DNA from: Shinella lacus
GTDB taxonomy: Bacteria; Pseudomonadota; Alphaproteobacteria; Rhizobiales; Rhizobiaceae
Assembly: GCF_010994755.1 (NCBI RefSeq)
Contig: NZ_WHSB02000021.1
Span: 35,766 to 99,765 of the forward strand
Direction: 5' to 3'
Length of the DNA: 64,000 nucleotides
In this document: in pieces, positions 17,591 through 26,300 of the stretch
Layout: the number at the start of each line of letters is the position of its first letter
Numbering within the stretch: position 1 is the first letter of the stretch
Program-made: the position numbers and the translations under genes
The notes under the pieces: model-generated
What the model was told of the DNA's origin: nothing
Seen by the model: only the letters and a program-made list of their open reading frames with translations
Database searches by the model: none

Positions 17591-19519
17591 ATGGAATCGA
17601 AGGAAAACAAGGGGCTGAGCCGCCGCGCGCTCTTCAGCGCCACGGCAGGGACGGCCGTTCTTGCCGGCACGATGGGGCCGGCCGCCCTTGGCCTGGGGGC
17701 TGCGGGTCTCGCCACCCCGGCCCGTGCCGCCGCCGGAGCGGACGGTTCCGTCGCACCCGGCAAGCTCGACGACTATTACGGCTTCTGGTCATCGGGACAA
17801 TCGGGCGAAATGCGCATTCTCGGCATCCCCTCGATGCGCGAGCTGATGCGGGTGCCGGTGTTCAATCGTTGCTCGGCCACCGGCTGGGGCCAGACGAATG
17901 AATCGATCCGCATCCACCAGCGCACGATGACGGAGAAGACCAAGAAGCAACTCGCTGCGAACGGCAAGCACATCCACGACAATGGCGACCTGCACCACGT
18001 CCACATGTCCTTCACCGAGGGCAAGTATGACGGCCGCTATCTCTTCATGAACGACAAGGCCAATACCCGCGTGGCGCGCGTGCGCTGCGACGTGATGAAG
18101 ACCGATGCCATCCTGGAAATTCCGAACGCCAAGGGCATCCACGGCCTGCGGCCACAAAAATGGCCGCGCTCGAACTACGTCTTCTGCAATGGCGAGGACG
18201 AAGCGCCCTTGGTCAACGACGGCTCGACCATGACCGACGTCTCGACCTATGTGAACATCTTCACCGCCGTCGATGCCGACAAGTGGGAGGTCGCCTGGCA
18301 GGTGAAGGTCTCCGGCAACCTCGACAATTGCGATGCCGACTATGAAGGCAAGTGGGCCTTCTCGACCTGCTACAACTCGGAAATGGGCATGTCCCTGGAA
18401 GAGATGACCAAGTCCGAGATGGACCATGTCGTCGTTTTCAATCTCGCCGAGATCGAAAAGGCGATCACCGCCGGTCAATATGAAGAGATCAACGGCGTGA
18501 AGGTCGTGGACGGCCGCAAAGACGCCAAGTCGCTCTTCACCCGCTACATCCCGATCGCCAACAACCCGCACGGCTGCAACATGGCGCCGGACAAGAAGCA
18601 CCTGTGCGTGGCCGGCAAGCTCTCGCCGACCGTAACCGTGCTCGACGTCACCAAGTTCGACGCGATCTTCTACGACAATGCCGAACCGCGCAGCGCCGTG
18701 GTGGCGGAACCGGAACTCGGCCTCGGGCCGCTGCACACCGCCTTCGACGGCCGCGGCAACGCCTACACCTCGCTCTTCCTCGACAGCCAGGTGGTGAAGT
18801 GGAACATCGACGAGGCCATCCGTGCCTATGCCGGTGAAAAGATCAATCCGATCAAGGACAAGCTTGATGTCCAGTATCAGCCCGGCCACCTGAAGACGGT
18901 GATGGGCGAGACGCTGGATGCCACCAACGACTGGCTGGTGTGCCTGTGCAAGTTCTCCAAGGACCGCTTCCTGAATGTCGGGCCGCTAAAGCCGGAAAAC
19001 GACCAGCTGATCGACATTTCCGGCGACAAGATGGTGCTGGTGCATGACGGCCCGAACTTTGCTGAGCCGCATGACGCCATCGCCGTCGCTCCCTCGATCC
19101 TGCCGAACATAAAGTCGGTGTGGGATCGCAAGGATCCGCTCTGGGCCGAAACCCGCAAGCAGGCCGAGGCCGACGGCGTCAATATCGACGAGTGGACCGA
19201 TGCCGTCATCCGCGACGGCAACAAGGTGCGCGTCTATATGACGTCGGTTGCACCGAGCTTCAGCCAGGAAAGCTTCACGGTGAAGGAGGGCGACGAGGTT
19301 ACGGTCATCGTCACCAATCTCGACGAGATCGACGACCTGACGCACGGCTTCACCATGGGCAACCACGGCGTTGCCATGGAGGTCGGACCGCAGATGACGA
19401 GTTCGGTCACCTTCGTCGCGGCCAATGCAGGCGTCTACTGGTACTATTGCCAGTGGTTCTGCCACGCGCTGCACATGGAGATGCGCGGGCGCATGTTCGT
19501 GGAACCGAAGGGCGCCTGA
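17591..19519 (+). CDS. nosZ: Nitrous oxide reductase NosZ
   Basis: The 642-residue clade I (Tat-exported) N2O reductase, which reduces N2O to N2 in the periplasm. A twin-arginine signal ([12 protein letters not shown], Arg11-12) marks clade I. CuZ-site histidines appear in [22 protein letters not shown] and EPHDAIAV. The CuA domain at the C-terminus has [12 protein letters not shown] with its two Cys, His and Met. It lies 14 bases after nosR with AGGAG before its ATG. Length is normal for the clade. Confidence 0.98.
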   Translation: MESKENKGLSRRALFSATAGTAVLAGTMGPAALGLGAAGLATPARAAAGADGSVAPGKLDDYYGFWSSGQSGEMRILGIPSMRELMRVPVFNRCSATGWGQTNESIRIHQRTMTEKTKKQLAANGKHIHDNGDLHHVHMSFTEGKYDGRYLFMNDKANTRVARVRCDVMKTDAILEIPNAKGIHGLRPQKWPRSNYVFCNGEDEAPLVNDGSTMTDVSTYVNIFTAVDADKWEVAWQVKVSGNLDNCDADYEGKWAFSTCYNSEMGMSLEEMTKSEMDHVVVFNLAEIEKAITAGQYEEINGVKVVDGRKDAKSLFTRYIPIANNPHGCNMAPDKKHLCVAGKLSPTVTVLDVTKFDAIFYDNAEPRSAVVAEPELGLGPLHTAFDGRGNAYTSLFLDSQVVKWNIDEAIRAYAGEKINPIKDKLDVQYQPGHLKTVMGETLDATNDWLVCLCKFSKDRFLNVGPLKPENDQLIDISGDKMVLVHDGPNFAEPHDAIAVAPSILPNIKSVWDRKDPLWAETRKQAEADGVNIDEWTDAVIRDGNKVRVYMTSVAPSFSQESFTVKEGDEVTVIVTNLDEIDDLTHGFTMGNHGVAMEVGPQMTSSVTFVAANAGVYWYYCQWFCHALHMEMRGRMFVEPKGA

Positions 19520-19522
19520 ACG

Positions 19523-20851
19523 ATGCGGCTGTCCGTTTTTCTCATCGGCCTTCTTCTCGCTTCGCCGCTTGCGGCGGCGGAGCGTGCCGTTGCGCCGGGT
19601 ACGGGCAGCCTCGCAGCCGCCATCGCCGGGGCTGCACCCGGCGATGTGCTTGTTCTTGACGACGGGGTCTATGCCGGCCCCGTCGTCATCGACCGATCGC
19701 TCACCATCTCGGGTCCCCGCAGTGCGTTGTTGGACGGGCAGGGGCGGGGCAGCGTGATGACGATTTCCGCTGCCGACGTGACCCTGACGGGCTTCACCGT
19801 CACCGGTTCGGGCCGCGTGAACCAGGATCTCGATGCCGGGGTGAAAATCCTGGAGGGTGCCGACCGGGCACGCATCGAGAATCTGCTCGTCACCGGAAAC
19901 ATGCACGGCATCGACGTGCATGGCGGCCACGATGCCGCCATCAGCGGAAACGAGATTATCGGGACCGACAGCCCGCGCATGAACGAGCGCGGCAACGGCA
20001 TCTATGTCTGGAACAGCCCAGGTACGCTGCTCGAGAACAATGTCATCCGCTATGGCCGTGACGGCATCTTCTCCAATGCCAGCGCCGATAGCATCTACCG
20101 CGGCAATGTCATGCGCGACCTGCGTTTTGCCGTGCATTTCATGTACACCCGCAACACCGAGGTTTCCAGCAATATCTCGATCGGCAACCATCTCGGCTTC
20201 GCAATCATGTTCTCCAACAAGGCGAAGATCCTCAACAATCTGAGCCTCGGCGACCGCGAACACGGGCTGATGTTGAACTATGCCAACAATGCCGACGTCA
20301 CCGGCAATCTGGTGCGCGGCGACACGAAGAAATGCCTCTTCATCTACAACGCCCACAAGAACCTGATCTGGAACAACCGCTTCGAGGGCTGCGGCATCGG
20401 CATCCACTTCACCGCCGGGTCCGAGAAGAATGTGCTGACCGGCAATGCCTTCATCGCCAACCGCGAGCAGGTGAAATATGTCGGCACCCGCAACATGGAA
20501 TGGAGCCATGAGGGCAGGGGCAATTTCTGGTCCGACCACCCCGCCTTCGACCTCAATGGCGACGGCATCGCCGACAGTTTCTATCGCCCAAACGATCTGA
20601 TGGACCAGATCCTCTGGTCGCAGCCGGCGGCCAGCCTGCTCATCGGTTCGCCCGCCGTGCAGCTCGTGCGCTGGAGCCAGCGGGACTTTCCTGCGACGCT
20701 GCCCGGCGGCGTACGCGACAGCGCGCCGCTGATGCGGCCTCTCACCATATCCGTCCCGCCCGAAATCCTCGGCTACGAAGCCGAAGCCGCCGGTCGCTGG
20801 GCCGAAGGAAATTATGATGACACCGACCCTGACAATCTCTCGGCTCACTAA
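19523..20851 (+). CDS. nosD: NosD, copper-site maturation protein
   Basis: A 442-residue periplasmic right-handed beta-helix (CASH domain) protein that helps build the CuZ cluster of NosZ together with NosF and NosY. Signal peptide LSVFLIGLLLASPLAAAE, then repeated rungs such as ITGNEI/ILENNVI-type turns and IGNHLGFAIMFSNKAKILNN. It starts 4 bases after nosZ and its 3' end overlaps nosF by 38 bases. Confidence 0.96.
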   Translation: MRLSVFLIGLLLASPLAAAERAVAPGTGSLAAAIAGAAPGDVLVLDDGVYAGPVVIDRSLTISGPRSALLDGQGRGSVMTISAADVTLTGFTVTGSGRVNQDLDAGVKILEGADRARIENLLVTGNMHGIDVHGGHDAAISGNEIIGTDSPRMNERGNGIYVWNSPGTLLENNVIRYGRDGIFSNASADSIYRGNVMRDLRFAVHFMYTRNTEVSSNISIGNHLGFAIMFSNKAKILNNLSLGDREHGLMLNYANNADVTGNLVRGDTKKCLFIYNAHKNLIWNNRFEGCGIGIHFTAGSEKNVLTGNAFIANREQVKYVGTRNMEWSHEGRGNFWSDHPAFDLNGDGIADSFYRPNDLMDQILWSQPAASLLIGSPAVQLVRWSQRDFPATLPGGVRDSAPLMRPLTISVPPEILGYEAEAAGRWAEGNYDDTDPDNLSAH

Positions 20852-21716
20852 GCGCTTCGGCGAGGTGGAGGCGCTCAAGGCCGTTTCACTGACGTTGGAA
20901 GCGGGGCGGCGTGCGGCGCTGCTCGGCCACAACGGCGCGGGCAAATCGACCTTGATGAAGATCGTCCTCGGCCTCATCCCCTATGACGGCGGCGACGTCA
21001 CGGTTTGCGGCATGGCGCCCGGTTCGCCGGCCGCGCGCGCGCAGGTGGCCTATCTGCCTGAAAACGCCGCCTTCCACCCCGCTTTGACCGGAGAGGAGCA
21101 GCTTCGCCACTATCTTGCACTGCGCGGGGAAAACCCGAAGCAGGCCATGGTGCTTCTTGCCCGTGTCGGGCTGGAGAAGGCGGCGCACCGACGCATCGGC
21201 ACCTATTCCAAGGGCATGCGCCAGCGTATCGGCCTCGCGCAGACGCTGATCGGCCGCCCGCGTCTCCTCGTGCTGGATGAGCCCACGTCGGGCCTCGATC
21301 CGGTGTCGCGGCGCGATTTCTACGATCTTCTCGACGGCCTTGCCGCCGAGGGAACCGCGATCCTGCTTTCTTCCCACGTGCTGACCGAGGTGGAGGCGCG
21401 CACCGACCGCATCCTTATCCTCTCGGGGGGCGAACTGGTGGCTGAGGGCACGCTCGCCGATCTGCGGGCCCGCGCGGCACTGCCTGTCTCCCTTCTCGTT
21501 CGCCCTGCATCCGACCGTGCGCCATCTCTGGTGGCCGCCTTTCCAGAGGCCGTTGCGAGCGGGGATGGGCTTCTGCGCCTTTCCTGCGCGCAGGCGCAAA
21601 AGCTGCCGCTCTTGGCCCGCATATCCGCGCTCGGGGGCGACGTCGCCGACCTCGATGTGATCCCGCCGAGCCTCGAAGATATCTACAGCCATTTCAGCCG
21701 GAGGGACGGGCAATGA
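20814..21716 (+). CDS. nosF: NosF, ABC transporter ATPase for nos maturation
   Basis: A 300-residue ABC ATPase. The Walker A is GHNGAGKST, the signature is YSKGMRQRIGLAQ and the Walker B is RLLVLDEP. It energises the NosY membrane subunit; the NosDFY complex delivers copper or sulfur for the CuZ site. Two ATGs (20814, 20817) follow GAAGGAAA; the start lies inside nosD, suggesting coupled translation. Overlaps nosY by 4 bases. Confidence 0.96.
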   Translation: MMTPTLTISRLTKRFGEVEALKAVSLTLEAGRRAALLGHNGAGKSTLMKIVLGLIPYDGGDVTVCGMAPGSPAARAQVAYLPENAAFHPALTGEEQLRHYLALRGENPKQAMVLLARVGLEKAAHRRIGTYSKGMRQRIGLAQTLIGRPRLLVLDEPTSGLDPVSRRDFYDLLDGLAAEGTAILLSSHVLTEVEARTDRILILSGGELVAEGTLADLRARAALPVSLLVRPASDRAPSLVAAFPEAVASGDGLLRLSCAQAQKLPLLARISALGGDVADLDVIPPSLEDIYSHFSRRDGQ

Positions 21717-22534
21717 ACCGCATCCTCGCCACCGCGATCTCGGAATTCCGCATCGCCTTCCGCAATCGCTGGGTCTCCATCGCGACGGGCATGATGGTGC
21801 TGTTTGCGCTGGTGCTCGCCGCCGCCGGTGCCGCGCCGACGGGGGATGTCGGCGTGAACCGGCTCTCGGTGACGGTCGCCTCGCTCACCTCGCTTGCTGT
21901 CTATCTCGTGCCGCTGCTCGCGCTCCTGATGAGCTTTGACGCGGTGGCGGGGGAGGTGGAACGCGGAACACTGCCGCTGCTGCTCACCTATCCCGTCTCG
22001 CGCCTCCAGATTTTGCTCGGCAAGCTGCTCGCCCATCTCGTGATCCTCGCACTCGCGGTTACGCTCGGTTACGGCGCGGCGGCGCTGGTCGCCGTCTGGT
22101 CCGATGCCGAGGCGATCAGGGGGCTTGGCTCGCTGTGGCGACTGATCTGGTCTTCGGTCCTACTCGGGGCCACCTTCCTCGGCGCGGGCTATGCGCTCTC
22201 GGCTTTGGCGCGTCGGCCCTCCGGAGCCGCCGGTTTTGCCATCGCGCTCTGGCTCGTGGCGGTCGTGCTCTACGACCTCGCGCTGCTTGCGTTGATCGTC
22301 TCGGATGGCGGCGGTGCCTTCACCACGCAGGCGCTGCCGGTTGCCCTGCTTGCCAATCCCGCCGATGCCTTCCGCGTCTTCAATCTCTCGGCGGCGGAGG
22401 CCGTTGCGGCGGCCGGCGGCATTGGCGGTGCGGCGGGCGCCATTCCGCTCTGGCAATCGGCCGCTTCGCTCTTCGTATGGCCGCTCGCCGCCATCGCGCT
22501 TGCCGTGACGGCTTTCCGTAAGGTGACACCATGA
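21713..22534 (+). CDS. nosY: NosY, ABC permease for nos maturation
   Basis: A 273-residue inner-membrane permease with about six helices and the ABC-2 type feature MSFDAVAGEVERGTLPLLLTYPVSR. It is the membrane partner of NosF. Start and stop overlap nosF and nosL by 4 bases each, so the genes are tightly coupled. Confidence 0.96.
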   Translation: MNRILATAISEFRIAFRNRWVSIATGMMVLFALVLAAAGAAPTGDVGVNRLSVTVASLTSLAVYLVPLLALLMSFDAVAGEVERGTLPLLLTYPVSRLQILLGKLLAHLVILALAVTLGYGAAALVAVWSDAEAIRGLGSLWRLIWSSVLLGATFLGAGYALSALARRPSGAAGFAIALWLVAVVLYDLALLALIVSDGGGAFTTQALPVALLANPADAFRVFNLSAAEAVAAAGGIGGAAGAIPLWQSAASLFVWPLAAIALAVTAFRKVTP

Positions 22535-23115
22535 GGATTTCGCTTCGTTCAGCCCTGTTCGTCACCGCCCTCGCGCTGCTTTCCGCCTGCAAGGAGGAGG
22601 TGGCCCAGAGCACGACGCCGCAGGACATGACGCCGGAGACCCTCGGTCACTATTGCCAAATGAACCTCCTGGAGCATCCCGGCCCGAAGGCGCAGGTTTT
22701 CCTCGAAGGCAACGCCGCGCCGCTGTTCTTCAGCCAGGTGCGCGATGCCATCGCCTATATGCGCGGCCCCGAGCAGGTCTCGCCGATCCTCGCCGTCTAT
22801 GTCAACGACATGGGCAAAGCAGGTGCGACCTGGGGCCGCCCCGGCGATGGCAACTGGATCGCCGCCGACAAGGCTTTCTACGTTCTCGGCTCGGCGCGTG
22901 CGGGCGGCATGGGGGCGCCGGAAGCGGTTCCGTTTTCCAGCCGGGAGCGCGCCGAGGATTTCGTTCGCGCCGAGGGCGGCCGCGTGCTGACGCTCGCCGA
23001 CATCACCAATGACATGGTTCTCGCGCCGGTCGATGCCGGGGCGGACCAGGGGAACGACGACGATGCGGATTTCGATGGCCGCCTGCGTGCCCTGCCCAAC
23101 AAAGCCGGAGGCTGA
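22531..23115 (+). CDS. nosL: NosL, copper-delivery lipoprotein
   Basis: A 194-residue lipoprotein with lipobox LLSAC (Cys20). The mature part contains the NosL copper region HYCQMNLLEHPGPKAQVFL and the later WGRPGDGNWIAADKAFYVLG core. NosL binds Cu(I) and passes it to apo-NosZ through NosDFY. ATGA overlap with nosY. Confidence 0.95.
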   Translation: MRISLRSALFVTALALLSACKEEVAQSTTPQDMTPETLGHYCQMNLLEHPGPKAQVFLEGNAAPLFFSQVRDAIAYMRGPEQVSPILAVYVNDMGKAGATWGRPGDGNWIAADKAFYVLGSARAGGMGAPEAVPFSSRERAEDFVRAEGGRVLTLADITNDMVLAPVDAGADQGNDDDADFDGRLRALPNKAGG

Positions 23116-23118
23116 CCC

Positions 23119-24033
23119 ATGCCCATCACCCGACGCCGCCTGATCACGATTTCCGCCGCTCTGGCCTTCTTGCCTGCTACTGCCCGCGCGACCTCAAAGG
23201 GTACGACCCGTCAATGGACGGGACAGGCGTTGGGCGCACGCGCCTCGATCCGGCTCGACCATCCCGATGGGGAGGTCATCGCCGCCCGCGTCATGGCCGA
23301 GATCGACCGGCTGGAAGATATGCTCAGCCTCTACCGGCCGCAGAGCGCGTTGTCTCGTCTGAACCGCGACGGGCATCTCCCCGCACCGCCTTTCGAATTG
23401 CTCGACTGCCTGTCGCTGGCCGGTGCCGTCCACCGCGCAAGCGGCGGACGGTTCGACCCCACCGTGCAACCGCTCTGGGCGCTCTGGGCCGAAGCGGCTG
23501 CAGGCGGGCGGAAGCCCGATGCGCAAGCGGTCGAGACGGTCCGCCGCGGGACCGGCTGGGCGAAGGTGGAACTCGACGCGGCCGCCATCACCCTGCAACC
23601 CGGCATGGCCCTGACATTGAATGGTATCGGCCAAGGCTATGTCGCCGATCGGGTCGCCGCCCTGCTGGAGGCGGAGGGGCTGAGCAATATCCTGATCGAT
23701 ACGGGTGAGCTGCGGGCGCTTGGCGGTAAGCCGGAGGGCGGGAACTGGCCGGTACGCCTGGAAACGGGAGAACGCCTGTCGCTGCGCCAGCGCGCGCTCG
23801 CCACTTCTGCCCCACTCGGTACGACCTTCGATCAGGCAGGCCACGATGGCCATATCCTCGATCCTACGACCGGCAGGCCGGCGGCATCGGCGTGGCGTTC
23901 GGTCTCGGTCTCGGCGCCATCCGCCGCCATTGCCGACGCACTCGGCACCGCTGCCTGTCTGATCTCCGATCAGGAGGAAATCCGGGTCATGCTCGGACAT
24001 TTCGAAGGCGCACGTCTGGAGGCCAGCGTCTAG
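23119..24033 (+). CDS. nosX: NosX, ApbE-type FMN transferase
   Basis: A 304-residue exported ApbE-family flavin transferase, known to attach FMN covalently to NosR. N-terminal signal with RRR (PITRRRLITISAALAFLPATARA, Tat-like) and ApbE motifs LNGIGQGYVADRVAALL, NILIDTGELRALGGKP and HILDPTTGRPA. Ends the conserved nosRZDFYLX order. Confidence 0.95.
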   Translation: MPITRRRLITISAALAFLPATARATSKGTTRQWTGQALGARASIRLDHPDGEVIAARVMAEIDRLEDMLSLYRPQSALSRLNRDGHLPAPPFELLDCLSLAGAVHRASGGRFDPTVQPLWALWAEAAAGGRKPDAQAVETVRRGTGWAKVELDAAAITLQPGMALTLNGIGQGYVADRVAALLEAEGLSNILIDTGELRALGGKPEGGNWPVRLETGERLSLRQRALATSAPLGTTFDQAGHDGHILDPTTGRPAASAWRSVSVSAPSAAIADALGTAACLISDQEEIRVMLGHFEGARLEASV

Positions 24034-24069
24034 CCAAGCATTCGATCACCGCAACGACGAGAGGCTGTC

Positions 24070-24219
24070 ATGGACAAGAAAGAACCGCGCAAACCCCTGG
24101 TGTTTTCCGGTGAGCAGGTCAGCGGCAGGGAAATCAACGGCAGCAGTCTGATACCGATGCTGATCGCCGGGCTTGTCCTGATCGCCGTCGGCTATGTGGC
24201 CGTGATGGTCTTCGTCTGA
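24070..24219 (+). CDS. Small single-helix membrane protein of the nos operon
   Basis: A 49-residue peptide. The charged N-terminus (MDKKEPRKPLVFSGEQ) is followed by one membrane helix (MLIAGLVLIAVGYVAVMVFV). ATG 24070 has GAGAGG 6-9 bases upstream and lies 37 bases after nosX, ahead of a strong hairpin, so it is probably the last gene of the nos operon. No family name is recognised; it may be a small helper subunit. Confidence 0.65.
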   Translation: MDKKEPRKPLVFSGEQVSGREINGSSLIPMLIAGLVLIAVGYVAVMVFV

Positions 24220-24233
24220 CGAATGTGTGATGG

Positions 24234-24262
24234 AGCGGCACCCGGAAAATCCGGATGCCGCT
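24234..24262. terminator. Terminator between nos operon and dnrN
   Basis: AGCGGCACCCGGA-AAA-TCCGGATGCCGCT, a 13-base stem with one mismatch followed by TTTCC on the plus strand. It sits between convergent genes and can serve both. Confidence 0.7.
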
Positions 24263-24275
24263 TTCCGTCTCGGGC

Positions 24276-24953
24276 TTAGGGGCCGATGGCGGCTTCCGGC
24301 GTTTCGAAGCGCGGGAAAAGCACGGTATTCTCCAGATGCATGTGCAAGACGAGATCATCGGTGAGCTTGCGCAGCCCCGTATAGAGCGCCGTCCACGACC
24401 CGCAGGCGCCCTCCGGCAGCGCCATGCCATGGGCTGCATGCTCGATATCCTGAAGAAGCCTGACCGTATCGGCATGTTCATGGCGCATCTGCATGATCGG
24501 GCGGGAAATCCGCGTGTTTTGCCCTTGCCGCATCAGGGGGAAGAGGATTTGCTCCTCGCTCGTCATGTGGTCTTCCAGTTCCGCCTTCAGCGCGACCAGT
24601 GCGCGAGCCAGTCCTGATGGGGCGACGGGATAGTCGCCGTGAACGCGTTCGACCTTCTCGGCAAGCGGGATCAAAAAGGCCAGTTCGCGGCGATGGGTCT
24701 CATGGTAGCGCGACAGAAGATGATCAATGAGCGGCCCGGTCTCCTGTGGCGCTTCAAGACCGGCCATCCGCTGGAGCGCTTCCAGCTCGGCAAGCAGTTC
24801 TGCCGGCGATAAGCCGGCCCGTTCGGCCGCTTGGCGCAGAGGGATATCACCCGCACAGCAGAAATTGATGGCAGAGCGGCGAAACAGTTCGGCCGCACCC
24901 GGCAGTTCGGCGGCAATGGTGGTCACGGTGGTCTTGAGAGAAAGCGTTTGCAT
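24276..24953 (-). CDS. dnrN: RIC/YtfE-type iron-sulfur cluster repair di-iron protein
   Basis: A 225-residue ScdA/YtfE/DnrN protein that repairs nitrosatively damaged iron-sulfur centres. The ScdA N-terminal domain has FRRSAINFCCAGDIPL; the C-terminal hemerythrin-like domain supplies His/Glu ligands in HLLSRYHETHRREL, LEDHMTSEEQILFP, MRHEHADTVRLL and LHMHLENTVLFPRFE. ATG 24953 follows AAGGATC; the longer frame to 25001 is unlikely. An NnrR-type box lies about 110 bases upstream, matching NO control. Confidence 0.93.
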   Translation of the reverse strand: MQTLSLKTTVTTIAAELPGAAELFRRSAINFCCAGDIPLRQAAERAGLSPAELLAELEALQRMAGLEAPQETGPLIDHLLSRYHETHRRELAFLIPLAEKVERVHGDYPVAPSGLARALVALKAELEDHMTSEEQILFPLMRQGQNTRISRPIMQMRHEHADTVRLLQDIEHAAHGMALPEGACGSWTALYTGLRKLTDDLVLHMHLENTVLFPRFETPEAAIGP

Positions 24954-25061
24954 GCTTGATCCTTTGAAGGAGGGAAGAGCTCCATTTTGCAGGATCGTCA
25001 TGCGTCATCTTTGCGCCCGGCCGAACAAAAGAGCGGATGCATGAGAAGTTATCGTGGCGCT

Positions 25062-25079
25062 GCTTGCTGCACCGCAAAG
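25062..25079. promoter_or_regulatory. NnrR-type box between dnrN and the copper genes
   Basis: GCTTGC-TGCACC-GCAAAG has the spacing TTG-N8-CAA shared by the nor, nir and nap boxes. It lies in the divergent region, 108 bases before dnrN and 76 bases before the 25155 gene, so it could control either or both. Confidence 0.65.
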
Positions 25080-25154
25080 AGTGCGACAATTCGGCGAGCC
25101 GGGAGCCTTTTCATCACGCGGCGCGCTTGGTAAGCCTCGGTGCGAGAGGTTTTG

Positions 25155-25547
25155 ATGACGATATACATGCAGCAGCGCCGGAACGGATGGGTGGCTTTCG
25201 CCGCCGCCGTGCTGATGGCGTTGCAGGTTCTTCTGAGCCCCTTGGCCCAAGCTGCCACGGCCGGCAGTTCGGCGGTGGATGCCTATGGTAATCCGCTCTG
25301 CATCACCCATCTCGACGAGCAGAAACCGGCATCGACGCCGGGCAAGGAGCGCTCGCTCGCTCCCGATTGCTGCACGCTGGCCTGCGGTATGGCGGCAGGC
25401 CTCGTTCCGCCGTATCGCCCTGTCCTCATCCTGTTCAATCCGCTTGCACAACCCTCGCAGCGGATTTTCGACGGGTATGACGACCGCGCGCCTTCGGCGC
25501 ATGAGGCTTTGCCCGGACATCCTCGCGGTCCCCCGGCACTCGCCTGA
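25155..25547 (+). CDS. Secreted DUF2946-like protein
   Basis: A 130-residue exported protein. The signal segment is WVAFAAAVLMALQVLLSPLAQA; the mature part has a cysteine group (PLCITHLDEQ, APDCCTLACGMAAG) and a short tail. The pattern recalls DUF2946-type proteins that precede copper-uptake genes; this assignment is tentative. ATG 25155 has GAGAGG before it. It heads the YcnI and CopC-CopD genes and may be a periplasmic copper-binding partner. Confidence 0.6.
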   Translation: MTIYMQQRRNGWVAFAAAVLMALQVLLSPLAQAATAGSSAVDAYGNPLCITHLDEQKPASTPGKERSLAPDCCTLACGMAAGLVPPYRPVLILFNPLAQPSQRIFDGYDDRAPSAHEALPGHPRGPPALA

Positions 25548-25713
25548 TCGCCGGGCCAGTGCCGGCAAGGCCATCGTGCGAGTTGTGCGGGTTTTCCCTG
25601 CCCTGATCGCTGCATGAGCGGACCGCCTGCTGTGTGCCCTCGCGCTCCTATCTCCTTTCCTTCTTCCATCATACCTTGCCGGCAGGGATGACCGGCTCTG
25701 TTGGAGACTGACA

Positions 25714-26244
25714 ATGCTGAAAAGAACACTTGCAACCGTTGCCGCCCTTGCGCTCGGTTCCAGCGCCGCCCTTGCCCATGTTTCGTTGCAGTTGAAGGAG
25801 GCGCCGGTCGGCTCGACCTATCGCGCGATCTTCCAGGTGCCGCACGGCTGCGAGGGCAAGCCGACCAATGTGGTGCGCGTGCAGATCCCCGAAGGCGTGA
25901 TTGCGGTGAAGCCGCAGCCGAAGGCCGGCTGGACGCTTGAAAAGATCAAGGGCGCCTATGCTAAATCCTACGACTACTACGGCACGCCGACCAGCGAAGG
26001 CGTGAAGGAAATCGTCTGGAGCGGCGGAAATCTCGGCGACGACGAATATGACGAATTCGTGCTGCGGGTCTATCTGACGAAGGATCTGAAGGCGGGTGAA
26101 ACGCTGCACTTCCCCGTAGTGCAGGAGTGCCCGGATGGTGTGGCTGAGCGCTGGATCGAAATCCCGGCCGCAGGCCAGTCCGAGGACGATCTCGAGCTTC
26201 CCGCCCCCGGCGTGAAGCTGCTTGAGGCCACAAACGGCCACTGA
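25714..26244 (+). CDS. YcnI-family (DUF1775) copper-binding protein
   Basis: A 176-residue periplasmic DUF1775 protein. The predicted mature N-terminus is the conserved His of AHVSLQ, the family's copper ligand, and conserved GWTLEKIKG and EIVWSGGNL follow. YcnI proteins bind copper through an N-terminal His brace and sit next to CopC/CopD importers, as here. It probably supplies copper for NosZ and NirK. Confidence 0.9.
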   Translation: MLKRTLATVAALALGSSAALAHVSLQLKEAPVGSTYRAIFQVPHGCEGKPTNVVRVQIPEGVIAVKPQPKAGWTLEKIKGAYAKSYDYYGTPTSEGVKEIVWSGGNLGDDEYDEFVLRVYLTKDLKAGETLHFPVVQECPDGVAERWIEIPAAGQSEDDLELPAPGVKLLEATNGH

Positions 26245-26253
26245 ACCCGAAAA

Positions 26254-26277
26254 GGCCGGCGCTTTCGGGCGCCGGCC
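26254..26277 (+). terminator. Hairpin between ycnI-like and copCD genes
   Basis: GGCCGGCGC-TTTCGG-GCGCCGGCC, a 9-base perfect stem in the 56-base gap. It may attenuate read-through or stabilise the upstream message. Confidence 0.5.
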
Positions 26278-26300
26278 CCGTCTGTCCTTCGGAGATTGTC

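Noticed and set aside
18986..20977. Minus-strand open frame (663 residues) opposite nosZ/nosD
   Set aside because: Same reason: shadow of well-conserved nos genes.
24990..25016. CTTTGCGCCCGGCCGAACAAA as a second NnrR box
   Set aside because: The half-sites are not spaced as TTG-N8-CAA, so only the 25062-25079 site is kept.
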